Program-made: the position numbers and the translations under genes | Part shown: in pieces, positions 1 to 9,431 of the stretch | Numbering within the stretch: the stretch's first letter is position 1 | Layout of the letters: the number at the start of each line of letters is the position of its first letter | Source of the DNA: Arsenophonus fragariae | GTDB lineage: Bacteria; Pseudomonadota; Gammaproteobacteria; Enterobacterales; Enterobacteriaceae | Direction: 5' to 3' | Assembly (NCBI GenBank): GCA_047291315.1 | Contig: JBDPYZ010000004.1 | Location: forward strand, 1 to 64,000 | DNA: 64,000 nt | The notes under the pieces: generated by a model | Told to the model about the DNA's origin: nothing | Databases searched by the model: none | Seen by the model: only the letters and a program-made list of their open reading frames with translations

Positions 1-367
1 GGTCTTAATTCTCTAGGCCGAAGTCTTAGTTACTAATTATGTAGGATAATCAAGGTTTAACTCGTTAATATAAATATATAAATTAACTAAATTTGTCGCA
101 CCGTTGATCACACCTAAAACGAGAACTGTCAAAGCACCTATCTCTAAATAAAAATTGATATTAAAATGCAAAGAGAAGCACGCAGTTAAGTTAGGAGTTT
201 TTAATTAGGCTATTGTTGAGTTTGTAGTGGTGGACTATTTGGGTATTTATCTTTGCCGGTGAATTCCATTTTTTAAAATGAGTTAAAAATTTAATTATAC
301 CAAATTGCTTACAAATCATACTTGAAAGTTGTTTACATTCAGATACACCTCAACTTATTTTCAAAAA
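1..367. other. Region with no confident gene
   Basis: AT-rich stretch with no complete gene that I recognise. On the minus strand, bases 37 to about 180 read as a hydrophobic tail, with a core LEIGALTVLVLGVINGA followed by a charged end and a stop at 37-39. A short minus reading from about 275 begins MEFTGKDKYPNSPPL and stops in another frame. Together they could be a frameshifted remnant of a small membrane protein, but I cannot name a family. htpX, which follows prc in E. coli, is not present here. Confidence 0.3.
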
Positions 368-393
368 AATCCCGACTTAATTAAGTCGGGATT
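368..393. terminator. Bidirectional intrinsic terminator downstream of prc
   Basis: A perfect inverted repeat (AATCCCGACTTAA paired with TTAAGTCGGGATT) flanked by an A run on the left and a T-rich tract on the right. It lies about 130 bp past the prc stop and could end proQ-prc transcription on the minus strand as well as anything converging from the left. Confidence 0.75.
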
Positions 394-523
394 ATATATT
401 AGTGTGCTCCACATGTGGACATCTATATAAATAAATCCTTTTATTTCATGCATATAAATTGATATAATTACCCAGCTTGTGCTGATTTTTTAGTATATAG
501 GAAAATTTTACTTATTACTTAGC

Positions 524-2554
524 CTAATGCGACGCTTCCAAATCTGCAAGATCAACCGAAATTCTCACTGTTTCATCAAGATATGGATCTGGCAATTCAT
601 AATTTTTAGGTAAATCATCTATTGATTTTAATGGTCCTTTACCTTGTCGAGCAAAGCGTTCATTGATACGACGTAACTTAATCGTGTCAGCTTCTTTATT
701 TTCCTTTTCACGCTTAGCATAATTAAGCGAAATAATATTTTTACTCGCTTTAATAGCACGATAGCGGGCAATATCTTCCTCAATATATTTAAACTCAGGA
801 TTTTTCACTATACGTTCCTTATAATTAGCAATTAAATTAGCAATATATTGGCTAATATTACCAACAACACTATAGCTAGCTGGCGCAATACTATCCCAAG
901 GCAAGGCATTATCTTCAAAACTCTCACCTATTTCAGCCGGATCTATACCCGTTGACATAACAATATCCGGTATTACTCCTTTGCGTTGGGTACTACCACC
1001 ATTGATACGATAAAACTTCTGAATAGTATATTGGACAGAGCCTAAAGCAGGCCAATCCGGGCGTAACATATGATCATAAACACGGCTTAAAGGGTGGTAT
1101 TGTTGAACTGTGCCCTTACCAAAGGATGATTCCCCAACAATTAATGCACGGCCATAATCCTGCATTGCAGCTGCAAAAATTTCTGATGCTGAAGCACTAA
1201 AGCGATCAATTAATACCGTAAGTGGGCCTTTATAATAAACGACATCATCATCATCCACATCCTGACGAATTTTACCATTGTTATCACGGACCTGAACAAT
1301 TGGCCCACTTGGAATAAATAAACCGGATAACGATACTGCTTCGGTTAAAGCCCCACCGCCATTGCCACGTAAATCAATGACTAGTGCAGTGACATGACTT
1401 TTAGCCATTTTTTGTAACTGTGTTTTAACATCATTGGTCAAGCCAACGTAAAAACCGGGAATATCAAGTACGCCAACTTTTTTCTTGCCAACATTTTTGA
1501 TCGTCAGTTTCACCGCCCTATCTTCAAGTCGAATATGCTCACGAATTAATGTCACGGTATGAGGCTTGGAGCGTTTCGAATCTGAAATAACTTCAATACG
1601 AACCTTACTACCTTTAGGTCCTTTGATCAGGGCAACAACATCATCTAGTCGCCAGCCAACAACATCTGTCATCGACTTACCAGTTTGACCGACACCAATA
1701 ATCTTATCTCCGGCCTTTAATAATTTACTTTTTGCGGCCGGGCCACCAGCCACCATTGAGTTGATAATAATATAATCTTCATCTTGCCGAAGTACTGCGC
1801 CTATGCCTTCCAATGATAAACTCATTTCTGAGTTAAACTGTTCCGTATTGCGGGGAGAGAGATAGTTAGTATGCGGATCTATTTCTCGTGCAAAAGCATT
1901 CATAATCAATTGAAAAACATCTTCACTTTGAGTTTGCGCTAGACGTTTTAATGCAAAATTATAGCGTTTGGTTAATATTGGCTTAATTTCCTTGTCATTT
2001 TTACCTGACAACTTCAGATTCAACCAATCAAACTTAACTTTAGCATCCCACAGCTTATTTAGCTCCTTAACAGTTTTAGGCCAAGGTGCTTTATTTCTAT
2101 CAACCTCAATTACATCGTTATTAGCAAAATCTATAGGCATATTAAGCCGCGATAAAGCATATTGAAAACGTTCATAGCGCCGCTGTTGCGCTAAATTAAA
2201 TATTGCATAAAGCTCATTCAGATGACCGGTTTCAAGCTGTTGTCCTACTTTGCTTTTCTCACTAGCAAATTTATCAATATCCGATTGTAAAAAAACATTA
2301 TGGCTATAATCCAACAAGTTTAAATAGCGATCAAAAATCTTGCTAGAAAAGTTTTCATCCAAATTAAATTGGCGATAGTAAGAACGGGTAAAGCGTGAAA
2401 CAACTCTTTCGCTAATAATGGCATCTTGGCGTTCCTGTTGAAGCTGAGGAAGCTTTTGAGTTGTTAAAAGTGCTGGAGGCGCTACAGTATCTGCGAATGA
2501 AGTAGCCATTGCAGTTATACCAAACACAAAAGCCAGTTTAATATAATTATTCAT
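524..2554 (-). CDS. prc: Tail-specific periplasmic protease Prc (C-terminal processing peptidase)
   Basis: 676 residues, against about 680 in E. coli Prc. This S41 peptidase of the periplasm trims or degrades proteins from their C-termini, including the PBP3 precursor FtsI and, with NlpI, the endopeptidase MepS. An N-terminal signal peptide (about residues 1-21) is visible, then a helical N-domain, a PDZ domain around residues 240-330 (LSLEGIGAVL, AGGPAAKSKLLKAGDKIIGV) and the S41 core. The catalytic Ser lies in RFSASASEIFAAAMQDYG near residue 450 and the catalytic Lys in FGKGTVQQ about 25 residues later. proQ lies immediately upstream with a 19-bp gap, so the two are probably co-transcribed as in E. 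coli. The gene looks intact. Confidence 0.97.
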   Translation of the reverse strand: MNNYIKLAFVFGITAMATSFADTVAPPALLTTQKLPQLQQERQDAIISERVVSRFTRSYYRQFNLDENFSSKIFDRYLNLLDYSHNVFLQSDIDKFASEKSKVGQQLETGHLNELYAIFNLAQQRRYERFQYALSRLNMPIDFANNDVIEVDRNKAPWPKTVKELNKLWDAKVKFDWLNLKLSGKNDKEIKPILTKRYNFALKRLAQTQSEDVFQLIMNAFAREIDPHTNYLSPRNTEQFNSEMSLSLEGIGAVLRQDEDYIIINSMVAGGPAAKSKLLKAGDKIIGVGQTGKSMTDVVGWRLDDVVALIKGPKGSKVRIEVISDSKRSKPHTVTLIREHIRLEDRAVKLTIKNVGKKKVGVLDIPGFYVGLTNDVKTQLQKMAKSHVTALVIDLRGNGGGALTEAVSLSGLFIPSGPIVQVRDNNGKIRQDVDDDDVVYYKGPLTVLIDRFSASASEIFAAAMQDYGRALIVGESSFGKGTVQQYHPLSRVYDHMLRPDWPALGSVQYTIQKFYRINGGSTQRKGVIPDIVMSTGIDPAEIGESFEDNALPWDSIAPASYSVVGNISQYIANLIANYKERIVKNPEFKYIEEDIARYRAIKASKNIISLNYAKREKENKEADTIKLRRINERFARQGKGPLKSIDDLPKNYELPDPYLDETVRISVDLADLEASH

Positions 2555-2573
2555 GCCGTAATTGGCCTCCGTA

Positions 2574-3290
2574 TCAGAACTTTAAATGCTCAGCGCGTAC
2601 AATCATAGCTAATCCTGTCGGCAATTGTACCCGAACACCATCCTTAGCTATCTCAAGCACTGACGCATCTACAATACTTTGGCCAACCATAACTTTTAAT
2701 ACTTGACCAACCTTTAATATAGAAATATCCGTTACAGACTGTAATTTGGCTAAATTAGTCATTTTACCATTATGGGATTTTTTAGCTTGATTTTTAGAAT
2801 AAGAATGATATTTATTTTTTTTATTTATTTCCTTAGTCTTTGAGCGAGAGGCCTCACTTTTCTTACCAGAACTTGACGATAAGATCTTTTCGTTTTCTAT
2901 CTTCTGTGTTTTCTGTTGAAATTCCCGTTTTCTTAAGTTTTGCTCTGTTCGTTGAGCCTGAATACGAGCCTTTGCTTCCATAAGCTGTTGACGCGCATAC
3001 TCCACATGTTCTGACTCCAGATCACCACAATCATTGCCATCCAAATCAACACGTTTAGCACCTTCTTTGACGCCATGCATATAACGCCAACTAGAAGTAT
3101 ACTTCCGCAAAGCAGAACGCAATTGGGTTTTACTGATACCATCCTCTTCAGTCAACCTCTCCACAAGATCCTGAAAGATGCCAATCTTCAGTGGACGAGC
3201 CTCACCTTCAGCGATAAAGCAGTGAGGAAAACGCTTGACCAAAAAAACAATTATTTCTTTACTACTATTCAACTTAGGTTGATTTTCCAT
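2574..3290 (-). CDS. proQ: RNA chaperone ProQ
   Basis: 238 residues, close to the 232 of E. coli. ProQ is a global RNA-binding protein that stabilises small RNAs and mRNA 3' ends and affects expression of the proline/betaine transporter ProP. The N-terminal FinO/ProQ domain (about residues 5-120) shows the conserved LVKRFPHCF and SQLRxALRxYTxSWRYxxG-like pattern. A Lys/Ser-rich linker (about 125-180) follows, and a C-terminal Tudor-like domain begins near SILKVGQVLKVMV. The linker is unusually rich in Ser and Lys. It is the first gene of the proQ-prc pair, and the order matches Enterobacteriaceae. Confidence 0.96.
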   Translation of the reverse strand: MENQPKLNSSKEIIVFLVKRFPHCFIAEGEARPLKIGIFQDLVERLTEEDGISKTQLRSALRKYTSSWRYMHGVKEGAKRVDLDGNDCGDLESEHVEYARQQLMEAKARIQAQRTEQNLRKREFQQKTQKIENEKILSSSSGKKSEASRSKTKEINKKNKYHSYSKNQAKKSHNGKMTNLAKLQSVTDISILKVGQVLKVMVGQSIVDASVLEIAKDGVRVQLPTGLAMIVRAEHLKF

Positions 3291-3433
3291 GAAATTTCCT
3301 GATTACAACGGTTTTGCCAACCAGCGCAGGCACGAACAGGCGATATTATAATAGCGTTGCAGACAATTGCCACGCAAACCAACTGTTAAATTACATTAAT
3401 TTGTAGATATTTTGGTATAATATATACTTTCAA

Positions 3434-3892
3434 TTAGTTACAAATTATTACATGTAAAGCTTTCAGACCATTTTCATCCTCTTCATCGAAACGATCAAAA
3501 ATAGGACTATCAATATCTAATAGACTAATTAATTGTTCATTGACTACCGGCGGCAAAATCACCTCTGAATAACGGAGACTATCGCAAGCAATGTGCCCAA
3601 GAAAGAATGAACATTAACAATACACTGTACTATATTTTCCATAAAAGCAGTCCCACAAACACCTTTTCCTTATTCCTTACGCAATACGTACACATGCAAC
3701 CTTGCCCTGGAAAGGCTCAAGCACTAGCGTATCACGACTTTTCAGATAAAACCCTAGCCAGTTAATATTATCTAATCTTTCAAAAAGTAGTGCACTAGTA
3801 TTTGTAAGTGTGCAATAAAATCATATTTACCTGCAATTAAACTATTTAAATTACATGAAAGATTACGATAAAAGACTTTTTTCTCATAACAT
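3434..3892 (-). pseudogene. msrC: Decayed free-methionine-R-sulfoxide reductase (GAF domain)
   Basis: The minus strand carries disjointed pieces of MsrC (YebR): KVFYRNLSCNLNSLIAGKY, then in a second frame TSALLFERLDNINWLGFYLK and DTLVLEPFQGKVACVR, then after stops GHIACDSLRYSEVILPPVV and LLDIDSPIFDRFDEEDENG. At least one frameshift and two stops interrupt it, the central active-site segment is scrambled, and the C-terminal helix is missing. It lies upstream of proQ, exactly where msrC sits in E. coli. Loss removes repair of free oxidised methionine. I see no sign of yebS or yebT, which follow in E. coli. Confidence 0.85.
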
Positions 3893-4234
3893 TCCGTTTG
3901 TCAAATTTCACATATACTCATCTTGCAAATAAATAAATCACCAATATGGCGATTTCTTATTTCTCAAGATTAATAATTCGCTATATTAATCGTTATATTT
4001 TTAACTTATTGTAATTTAACTGGCCGGTCAAATCACACAATAAATTAAAAACAATTCAAATTTTAGCTAATTATTAAATATGAAAAAAGTTTCAATAAAA
4101 AAATTATAAGCATTTTCAATAATAATATATGACAAAAAAAACCAGCGATGATCATTTTCGGCTATCGCTTTATTCTATTAACTTAAGGCATATTTCTATT
4201 TAAATTAGCAATATTGATTCAACGCAACTTATTT
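3893..4234. other. AT-rich spacer without a gene
   Basis: No coding remnant recognised. An imperfect hairpin near 4143-4168 (AGCGAT ... ATCGCT followed by T-rich sequence) resembles a weak terminator. The rest is A/T runs typical of eroded intergenic DNA. Confidence 0.5.
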
Positions 4235-4322
4235 GTAGGTTAGTAGGTTAGTAGGTTAGTAGGTTAGTAGGTTAGTAGGTTAGTAGGTTAGTAGGTTAGT
4301 AGGTTAGTAGGTTAGTAGGTTG
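4235..4322. repeat. 8-bp tandem repeat (GTAGGTTA), 11 units
   Basis: Eleven head-to-tail copies of GTAGGTTA. Ten are perfect and the last reads GTAGGTTG. The array lies in non-coding DNA between the msrC remnant and a small unidentified ORF. Perfect identity suggests a young or slippage-maintained array. Eight is not a multiple of three, so length changes would shift any frame crossing it, but I see no gene across it. Confidence 0.97.
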
Positions 4323-4508
4323 GTATTGTGCCTAAAGTACATTTTCCATCAATATAATAAAAATTATTTAAAACTGTTAATTTTCAATAAATAATAGTAA
4401 AAAACCGCTAATTTACCATTATATCAATTATTTTGGAAAAGAGTTGCATTTATACTATTCTAAGAACTTAAAGTATCTATAGCGATTTGTTAATATTTTA
4501 AATAATTA

Positions 4509-4775
4509 ATGGGGATCACTCATGAAGAGAACAAAACTTCCACTTATGTTATTGATTATGCCCTCTTGTCTGACGCAGTTGAAAATACTATCAGTATTCC
4601 ATGTGAATCAAATACTGAATTTTTCAGGCAACTTGATGGCTGGGATGAAAATACTAGTATTCCTGCCACGCTGATAATAAAACTGGTTTGCTCTATCGCC
4701 AGTACTATGATAAAAACATCATTGGGTTATGAGAATAGTTTAATCACAATAGCATTAAAAAAGAGACCGAGTTAA
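4509..4775 (+). CDS. Small unidentified ORF, possibly a gene remnant
   Basis: The open frame would encode 88 residues with no family I recognise. A second overlapping frame starts at an ATG (4521) placed just after GGGGATCACTC and encodes MKRTKLPLMLLIMPSCLTQ, which looks like a lipoprotein signal ending LIMPSC. That frame stops after about 50 codons. Downstream, a third frame holds a short plausible tail ending ALKSRALKFVIEM. One reading is a frameshifted small lipoprotein; the other is chance ORFs. It has no operon partner. Confidence 0.3.
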   Translation: MGITHEENKTSTYVIDYALLSDAVENTISIPCESNTEFFRQLDGWDENTSIPATLIIKLVCSIASTMIKTSLGYENSLITIALKKRPS

Positions 4776-5050
4776 TTCCAATACTCATTCTTGGGAAATT
4801 GCTTTAAAAAGCCGTGCGCTAAAATTTGTTATAGAAATGTAACAAAGTGCAATTTAATACTAGCTGTCAGTTACAAAATTAACCAGTATTAAAAATATAT
4901 TTATTAAATTAATATTGATTGCTTTTATAGAATAAAATATCCAATTTGTTTATAGCAGCCAAGAATTAACAAATTTTTAAAATATCGTCTCTTTTAAAAT
5001 AAAATCGCCGGACAAACTATTTTTGATAAATATTACAGGTCAATTATCAA

Positions 5051-5393
5051 TTAGTGTTTACAAAGACTTTGTGCGGTTTTTAGTATCGCAGTGATATCTA
5101 TTTTCTGCTGTAATAAATTTGACGATTCAAGTAATATAATTGAAAATGATGATGCGATAATTTCACACTTTTTCATCTGCTCCTCCGCAATATCACTAAG
5201 AGTGATATTGCATTAACGTACTGGGATTTATAACAAATAATGCGCCATTGATGCGACACTCAAGCATAACTTCCTCACCCTTAAAAATCCATTTGTCACC
5301 AAACTGTTTTTTACTAACCGTTACAATAGGTGGTGATGAAATTACAGAAAAAGAGACTGTTATTGTTAATAGCAATCTACTAAATTTTGCCAT
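5051..5393 (-). pseudogene. yebY: Frameshifted YebY-like protein (DUF2511)
   Basis: The N-terminal 65 codons give a signal-like segment and then FGDKWIFKGEEVMLECR and ALFVINPSTLMQYH, the conserved DUF2511 core of YebY. The frame then meets a stop at a hairpin, and the expected tail (LSDIAEEQMKKCEIIA ... ILKTAQSLCKH) continues in the +1 frame to a stop at 5051-5053. A single frameshift separates two halves that otherwise fit a protein of about 113 residues, so this is either a recent pseudogene or a sequencing error. YebY is a secreted protein found beside copper-related genes in E. coli. Confidence 0.75.
5188..5212. repeat. Perfect hairpin at the yebY frameshift
   Basis: The inverted repeat GCAATATCACT / AGTGATATTGC with a 3-base loop sits exactly where the yebY frame breaks. 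It is T-poor on both sides, so it is not a convincing intrinsic terminator. A hairpin of this kind could have promoted the indel by replication slippage. Confidence 0.6.
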
Positions 5394-5576
5394 ATCAATA
5401 TTTCCTTATAATTCATAAGGATGAGACAATATTACTTGCAATATCAGTTATATAATTAGAAATAATTTTTATAACCGTTTTTTATTCTTACATTGATTAA
5501 AAAAGATAAAATAAAATGCTCAATGATAATAGAGAAAATAAAATTCCCACTCGTACTCAAAATGAAAAGTTATAAA

Positions 5577-6080
5577 TTAAACATGCACAGCGTTAGACAT
5601 TGCTTTCAGCTCTTTATCTAATAAAAATAGTTAGTTATCATCGTCACCAACTAGCTCAAACTTATCCAAAATTAATTTGAACAACTTATCTTCCCTCATG
5701 TTGTTCGGCAACATAATACCACTGCAAAAAATTAAATGTCGAATAGACTTTCATCTCCAATGCAAGATGTACCAGCTCATTAATTTCATCTGTAATATTT
5801 TATTCATGTTGGTAAGTTTTCTCAAAAACCTCTTTTACTGAATTAAATTCCCCCAGAGAAGAATCAATTTGACATAATATCGGGCATTTCGCCAGTATCA
5901 CTAAGATAATTAAATAAACGATATGCCTCATCTCTTCCTGAGGATACGTTTTTAAAAACACTGCGGCTCCCTCAAAACCTTTATAATTACACCATGCACT
6001 CATTTGAAGATAGAAATTTGCTGAAAAAATTCTAAGTTAAGCCATTTATTTAATTTTTTAATCATCTCTTGCTGTAACAT
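5577..6080 (-). pseudogene. ftnA: Decayed non-heme ferritin FtnA
   Basis: FtnA pieces run in several frames. The start MLQQEMIKKLNK is at 6080. The longest block is MSAWCNYKGFEGAAVFLKTY plus QEEM and a segment ending NSVKEVFEKTYQHE. Then come EINELVHLALEMKVY, TFNFLQWYYVAEQHE and KLFKLILDKFELVG. Frameshifts near the N-terminus, an internal stop after YQHE and later indels rule out a working 24-mer ferritin. Part of the ferroxidase motif is still visible, but the helix following QEEM is corrupted. Loss would remove iron storage, notable because the sitABCD importer is intact. Confidence 0.9.
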
Positions 6081-6343
6081 TGTTCAAAATTCCTATGTTA
6101 TTAAATAAAGTTCAATTTTATTATCTACAATTATATGAATGATAAAGGTGTTGTAATTAAAATAAAACTAAAATAAACCGTTATTTGATTAAAAAACAAG
6201 CTAAAACAGATCATTTTTTATTACTATCACTATTAAGATATTATAGAAATAATAAACAGTTACATATTTATTCAAGACAAACCATATCTCGGTTACTAAA
6301 ATTAATTTAGTAACCATATTTGATTGGGGTTAGAAATACGAGA

Positions 6344-6574
6344 ATGAGTTATAATCTTGCCGAATTAACAAAAGATGAGAGAGAAAAACTAAAACTCGAT
6401 CTGGCCGCTGCAAGTGTAGCTTTTAAAGAAAGATATAATATGCCTGTTATCGCCGATAAAGTTGAGGTAGAGCAAGCTCCGCATTTAAGAAAATATTTCC
6501 GTAAGCGACTTACTCTATTCCGTAAAATTTCTCATACTCTGGATCAATTACCTTATGCTCCGCGAAAAGGATAA
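6344..6574 (+). CDS. holE: DNA polymerase III theta subunit
   Basis: 76 residues, the same length as E. coli HolE. Theta binds and stabilises the epsilon proofreading subunit in the polymerase III core. The block LDLAAASVAFKERYNMPVIA is nearly identical to the family core, and the C-terminal LPYxPxK ending is also present. I chose the ATG at 6344 (MSYNLAEL) over the TTG eight codons upstream, because it matches the E. coli N-terminus. No strong Shine-Dalgarno is visible. The gene is surrounded by pseudogenes but intact. Confidence 0.92.
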   Translation: MSYNLAELTKDEREKLKLDLAAASVAFKERYNMPVIADKVEVEQAPHLRKYFRKRLTLFRKISHTLDQLPYAPRKG

Positions 6575-6635
6575 TATAAAAAATAACCATAAATATTAAT
6601 ATACAAATAACTTTTTGCTGTTAACTTGTTAATCT

Positions 6636-7012
6636 TTAATAACTATCGACTTGATAAGTAACAATCTCATTCTGGTCATTAACAATCATCTTATAATTAA
6701 GATCTTTTCTCGCAACCCTAACGGTTAAAGGAATTTAATAACCATTTTTAATTGGGGTAATGCTATGATTACTAATTCATATTACTACCTTCGAGCCAAG
6801 TATTTTTTTATATTCATTCCAGTATGGCAAGCCGGTCTGAATAAAATCATTCTTCACTTTTGCGCTAATTTGCCGCTGGCTTAAATTATCGCAACTAATA
6901 AATTTAGCAATTCTTACCTAATTTATTTCAATAAGCTGAGCCATTATTGAAAAAGATACTAACGTCGATAATATCATCGCAAGCAACATAAAAAGCATAT
7001 TCATCACTTTCA
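6636..7012 (-). pseudogene. yebF: YebF/Cmi-family secreted protein, interrupted by three stops
   Basis: The reading frame keeps register throughout but has TAG, TGA and TAA stops. It starts with a signal peptide (MKVMNMLFMLLAMILSTLVS), then the family pattern CDNLSQRQISAKVKNDF, PYWNEYKKILGSK and IPLTVRVARKDLNYKMIV, matching YebF, a small exported protein of about 118 residues. Point stops rather than indels broke it. The role of YebF is not firmly known. Confidence 0.75.
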
Positions 7013-7116
7013 TATTTACTCCTAAACATTTTCTTAAAATAAGTAAGTATAATTAGAGGTGTAAAATCGTATCCATAATATCAACAATGTGCAATAACGT
7101 AAAAAATGTTATTTTC

Positions 7117-7287
7117 TTACTTAAGGTCGTTATAAACTTGTTTTTTAATGGCATACTTTTTGCGTATCTCCTTAGCGACCAAAGCAATCGCTTCTCCACT
7201 ACTAATTCCATTAGCCATCAATTGATGAATACGTTCAACAGCTTCTTGTTGCTCTTGATTATTTAACGTTGGCATATTTGAAAACAT
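7117..7287 (-). CDS. yoaH: YoaH family small protein (UPF0181)
   Basis: 56 codons starting MFSNMPTLNNQEQQEAVERI and continuing with HQLMANGISSGEAIALVAKE and a basic tail, an unmistakable match to E. coli YoaH (59 residues). Its function is unknown. It is divergent from pabB, exactly as in E. coli, with about 120 bp between the two starts. The frame is intact. Confidence 0.88.
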   Translation of the reverse strand: MFSNMPTLNNQEQQEAVERIHQLMANGISSGEAIALVAKEIRKKYAIKKQVYNDLK

Positions 7288-7411
7288 TTATTTTTCACTC
7301 ATTTTTTATTTAAATATCATTATAAATATCACATTAACATAGTTTGGCCTATGAAAAACGTTATTTTATGGTAGTATATTCGTTAATAATCTTTATCGTT
7401 GCCTAATAAAT

Positions 7412-8767
7412 ATGCGTCTGCAAAAAATTCAACTACCTTATTCATTAGATTCCGCTTTAAATTATTTTAATGCTATAGCCAACCAACCATGGGCGATGTT
7501 ATTACATTCAAGTAATGCTAGCCACCCAAGTAACCGCTTTGATATCGTGGTCGCTGATCCAATAACCACGTTAGAAACTAGAGATAGTATCACGCAAATT
7601 AACCGTGGAAATGGAAAAATCCGCTCAGCACTTGATCCTTTTGAGCTATTAAAAAGTGAACTGCAACATTTGAATGTAACTTTAGCAACGAATAGCGATC
7701 TTCCCTTTCAAGGCGGAGCTTTAGGTATATGGTGCTATGATTTAGGCCGGCGTATAGAAATTCTCCCCAAACAGGCTAAGAAAGAATTAAGCTTTCCCGA
7801 TATGGCAATCGGTCTTTATCTTTGGGCACTAATCGTTGATCATCATAAAAAAATAGTCACTTTGCTCAGTTATCAAAATGTTGAACAACGCTTATCCTGG
7901 TTAGAAAAACAAACGAAAATACCAGCTAAACAGTTTCAATTGTGTGAACCATGGCAAAGTAACATGTCAGAACAGCAATATCACAATAAAATTAGCCAAA
8001 TTCATCAATATTTACGCGATGGTGATTGTTACCAAATTAATTTAGCCCAACGTTTTAAAGCAAAATATCAAGGTAATGAATGGGAAGCCTTTCTTAAACT
8101 TAATCAAAATAATCAGGCACCCTTCTCTGCCTTTATTCGTTTAGAAGAACATTGCGTACTCAGTGTATCTCCTGAACGTTTTCTTTGGCTTCACGACGGT
8201 TCAGTTCAAACCCGTCCAATTAAAGGCTCATTGCCTAGACTAACTGATGCTCAACAAGATCAAAAACAGATAAAACGTTTACAAACATCAATCAAAGATC
8301 GTACTGAAAACCTAATGATAGTTGATTTATTGCGTAATGATATTGGTAAAGTAGCGATACCAGGGACAGTCAGTGTGCCGGAACTTTTTGTAGTTGAATC
8401 TTTTCCTGCTATTCATCACCTAGTCAGCACTATTGTCGCGGAATTATCCTCTTACTATCATGCCACTGATCTATTAAGAGCCTGCTTTCCTGGCGGTTCG
8501 ATTACCGGTGCACCGAAAATACGCTCGATGGAAATTATTGATGAGCTAGAACCTCATCGTCGCCATAGCTACTGCGGAGCGATTGGTTATATCAGTTTCT
8601 GCGGTACGATGGATACAAACATCAATATACGTACCTTACTAACTGAAAATCAATATATTTACTGTTGGGCAGGCGGAGGAATTGTGGCAGACAGTACTGC
8701 AGAAAAAGAGTATCAAGAGACTTTTGATAAACTGAGTCGAATATTACCCATATTAGAAAATAATTAA
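7412..8767 (+). CDS. pabB: Aminodeoxychorismate synthase component I
   Basis: 451 residues (453 in E. coli). PabB takes ammonia from PabA and converts chorismate to 4-amino-4-deoxychorismate, the first committed step to p-aminobenzoate and folate. The N-terminal anthranilate-synthase-I-like domain is followed by the chorismate-binding domain: DGDCYQINLAQRF near 205, RPIKGSLPR near 268 with the active-site Lys, the DRTENLMIVDLLRNDIG metal and substrate segment, PGGSITGAPKIRSMEIID, and GGGIVADSTAEKEYQE at the end. All motifs look intact. With folE at the right end of the window, the organism appears to keep folate synthesis. The nudL remnant follows directly. Confidence 0.97.
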   Translation: MRLQKIQLPYSLDSALNYFNAIANQPWAMLLHSSNASHPSNRFDIVVADPITTLETRDSITQINRGNGKIRSALDPFELLKSELQHLNVTLATNSDLPFQGGALGIWCYDLGRRIEILPKQAKKELSFPDMAIGLYLWALIVDHHKKIVTLLSYQNVEQRLSWLEKQTKIPAKQFQLCEPWQSNMSEQQYHNKISQIHQYLRDGDCYQINLAQRFKAKYQGNEWEAFLKLNQNNQAPFSAFIRLEEHCVLSVSPERFLWLHDGSVQTRPIKGSLPRLTDAQQDQKQIKRLQTSIKDRTENLMIVDLLRNDIGKVAIPGTVSVPELFVVESFPAIHHLVSTIVAELSSYYHATDLLRACFPGGSITGAPKIRSMEIIDELEPHRRHSYCGAIGYISFCGTMDTNINIRTLLTENQYIYCWAGGGIVADSTAEKEYQETFDKLSRILPILENN

Positions 8768-8769
8768 CG

Positions 8770-9265
8770 TTAATAAATATATTAGATAATTTTATTAACC
8801 GATTTCAATTAATGTTACCTGTGCCAACTGGCACAACTCAATCTGTAAATGTCGATAGCGCAAAGAAAAGTGCAGCCGTGCTATTACCCACTATTTGTAA
8901 ACCTGAACCTACACTCTTATTTACCAAAAGAACTGATAACTTAGGCCTTCATGCTAATCAAATTTCTTTTCCTGGCGGAGTTCGTGAACCCGATGATCAT
9001 AACTTAATTGAAACGGCCTTACGCGAATCTTATGAAGAAATTGATATTTTGCCAAATCAGGTGCAGATCCTCTGAAAAATATAGCAGAAGTAGCCCTCAT
9101 CTTTGAAGTACCATTGAACCATGCCCTTCTTTAACTCATCATCATTCCATTATGATTCATCATGCTAGCGATAAAAAGCGTCTATTTTTTTATCGCTATA
9201 ATCATTATCTAATTTGGGGATTAACGGCAGCAATTCTTAATAAGTTGGCATTACAAATAGTTTAA
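8770..9265 (+). pseudogene. nudL: Frameshifted NudL-type Nudix hydrolase
   Basis: The frame opens just after the pabB stop with LINILDNFINRFQL, which matches the N-terminus of E. coli NudL, but no usable start codon remains there. The first ATG is at 8812. The Nudix box region (FPGGVREPDD ... ALRESYEEIDI) is intact, but the frame stops at 9075. EVALIFEVPLNHALL and then IWGLTAAILNKLALQI continue in other frames. NudL is a putative CoA pyrophosphatase. The order pabB-nudL-sdaA is conserved. Confidence 0.88.
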
Positions 9266-9431
9266 AATGGACAAAAAATAAAAAGTCTTTTTATTTTACA
9301 TTTTGTTCACTAGTCCTAGTAAATTTCAAAAAACGATAAACTCGCCAACTATTAACAACACGGTAATATTACAACCATAATATTTAGTATTAAGTGATTA
9401 TTTTATCGTTTTTTATTTTAAGGGGGTCTTA

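Noticed and set aside
1968..2165. Plus-strand open frame inside prc
   Set aside because: It is a shadow of the minus-strand prc gene with no homology, as are the comparable frames inside arnA, pheT, thrS and asmA.
4235..4322. Tandem array as a CRISPR
   Set aside because: Units are directly adjacent 8-mers with no spacers; CRISPR needs unique spacers of about 30 bp. The same applies to the 9-bp array at 41249.
6320..6343. TTG start eight codons upstream for holE
   Set aside because: The ATG at 6344 gives exactly the family length and N-terminus; the extra residues have no counterpart.
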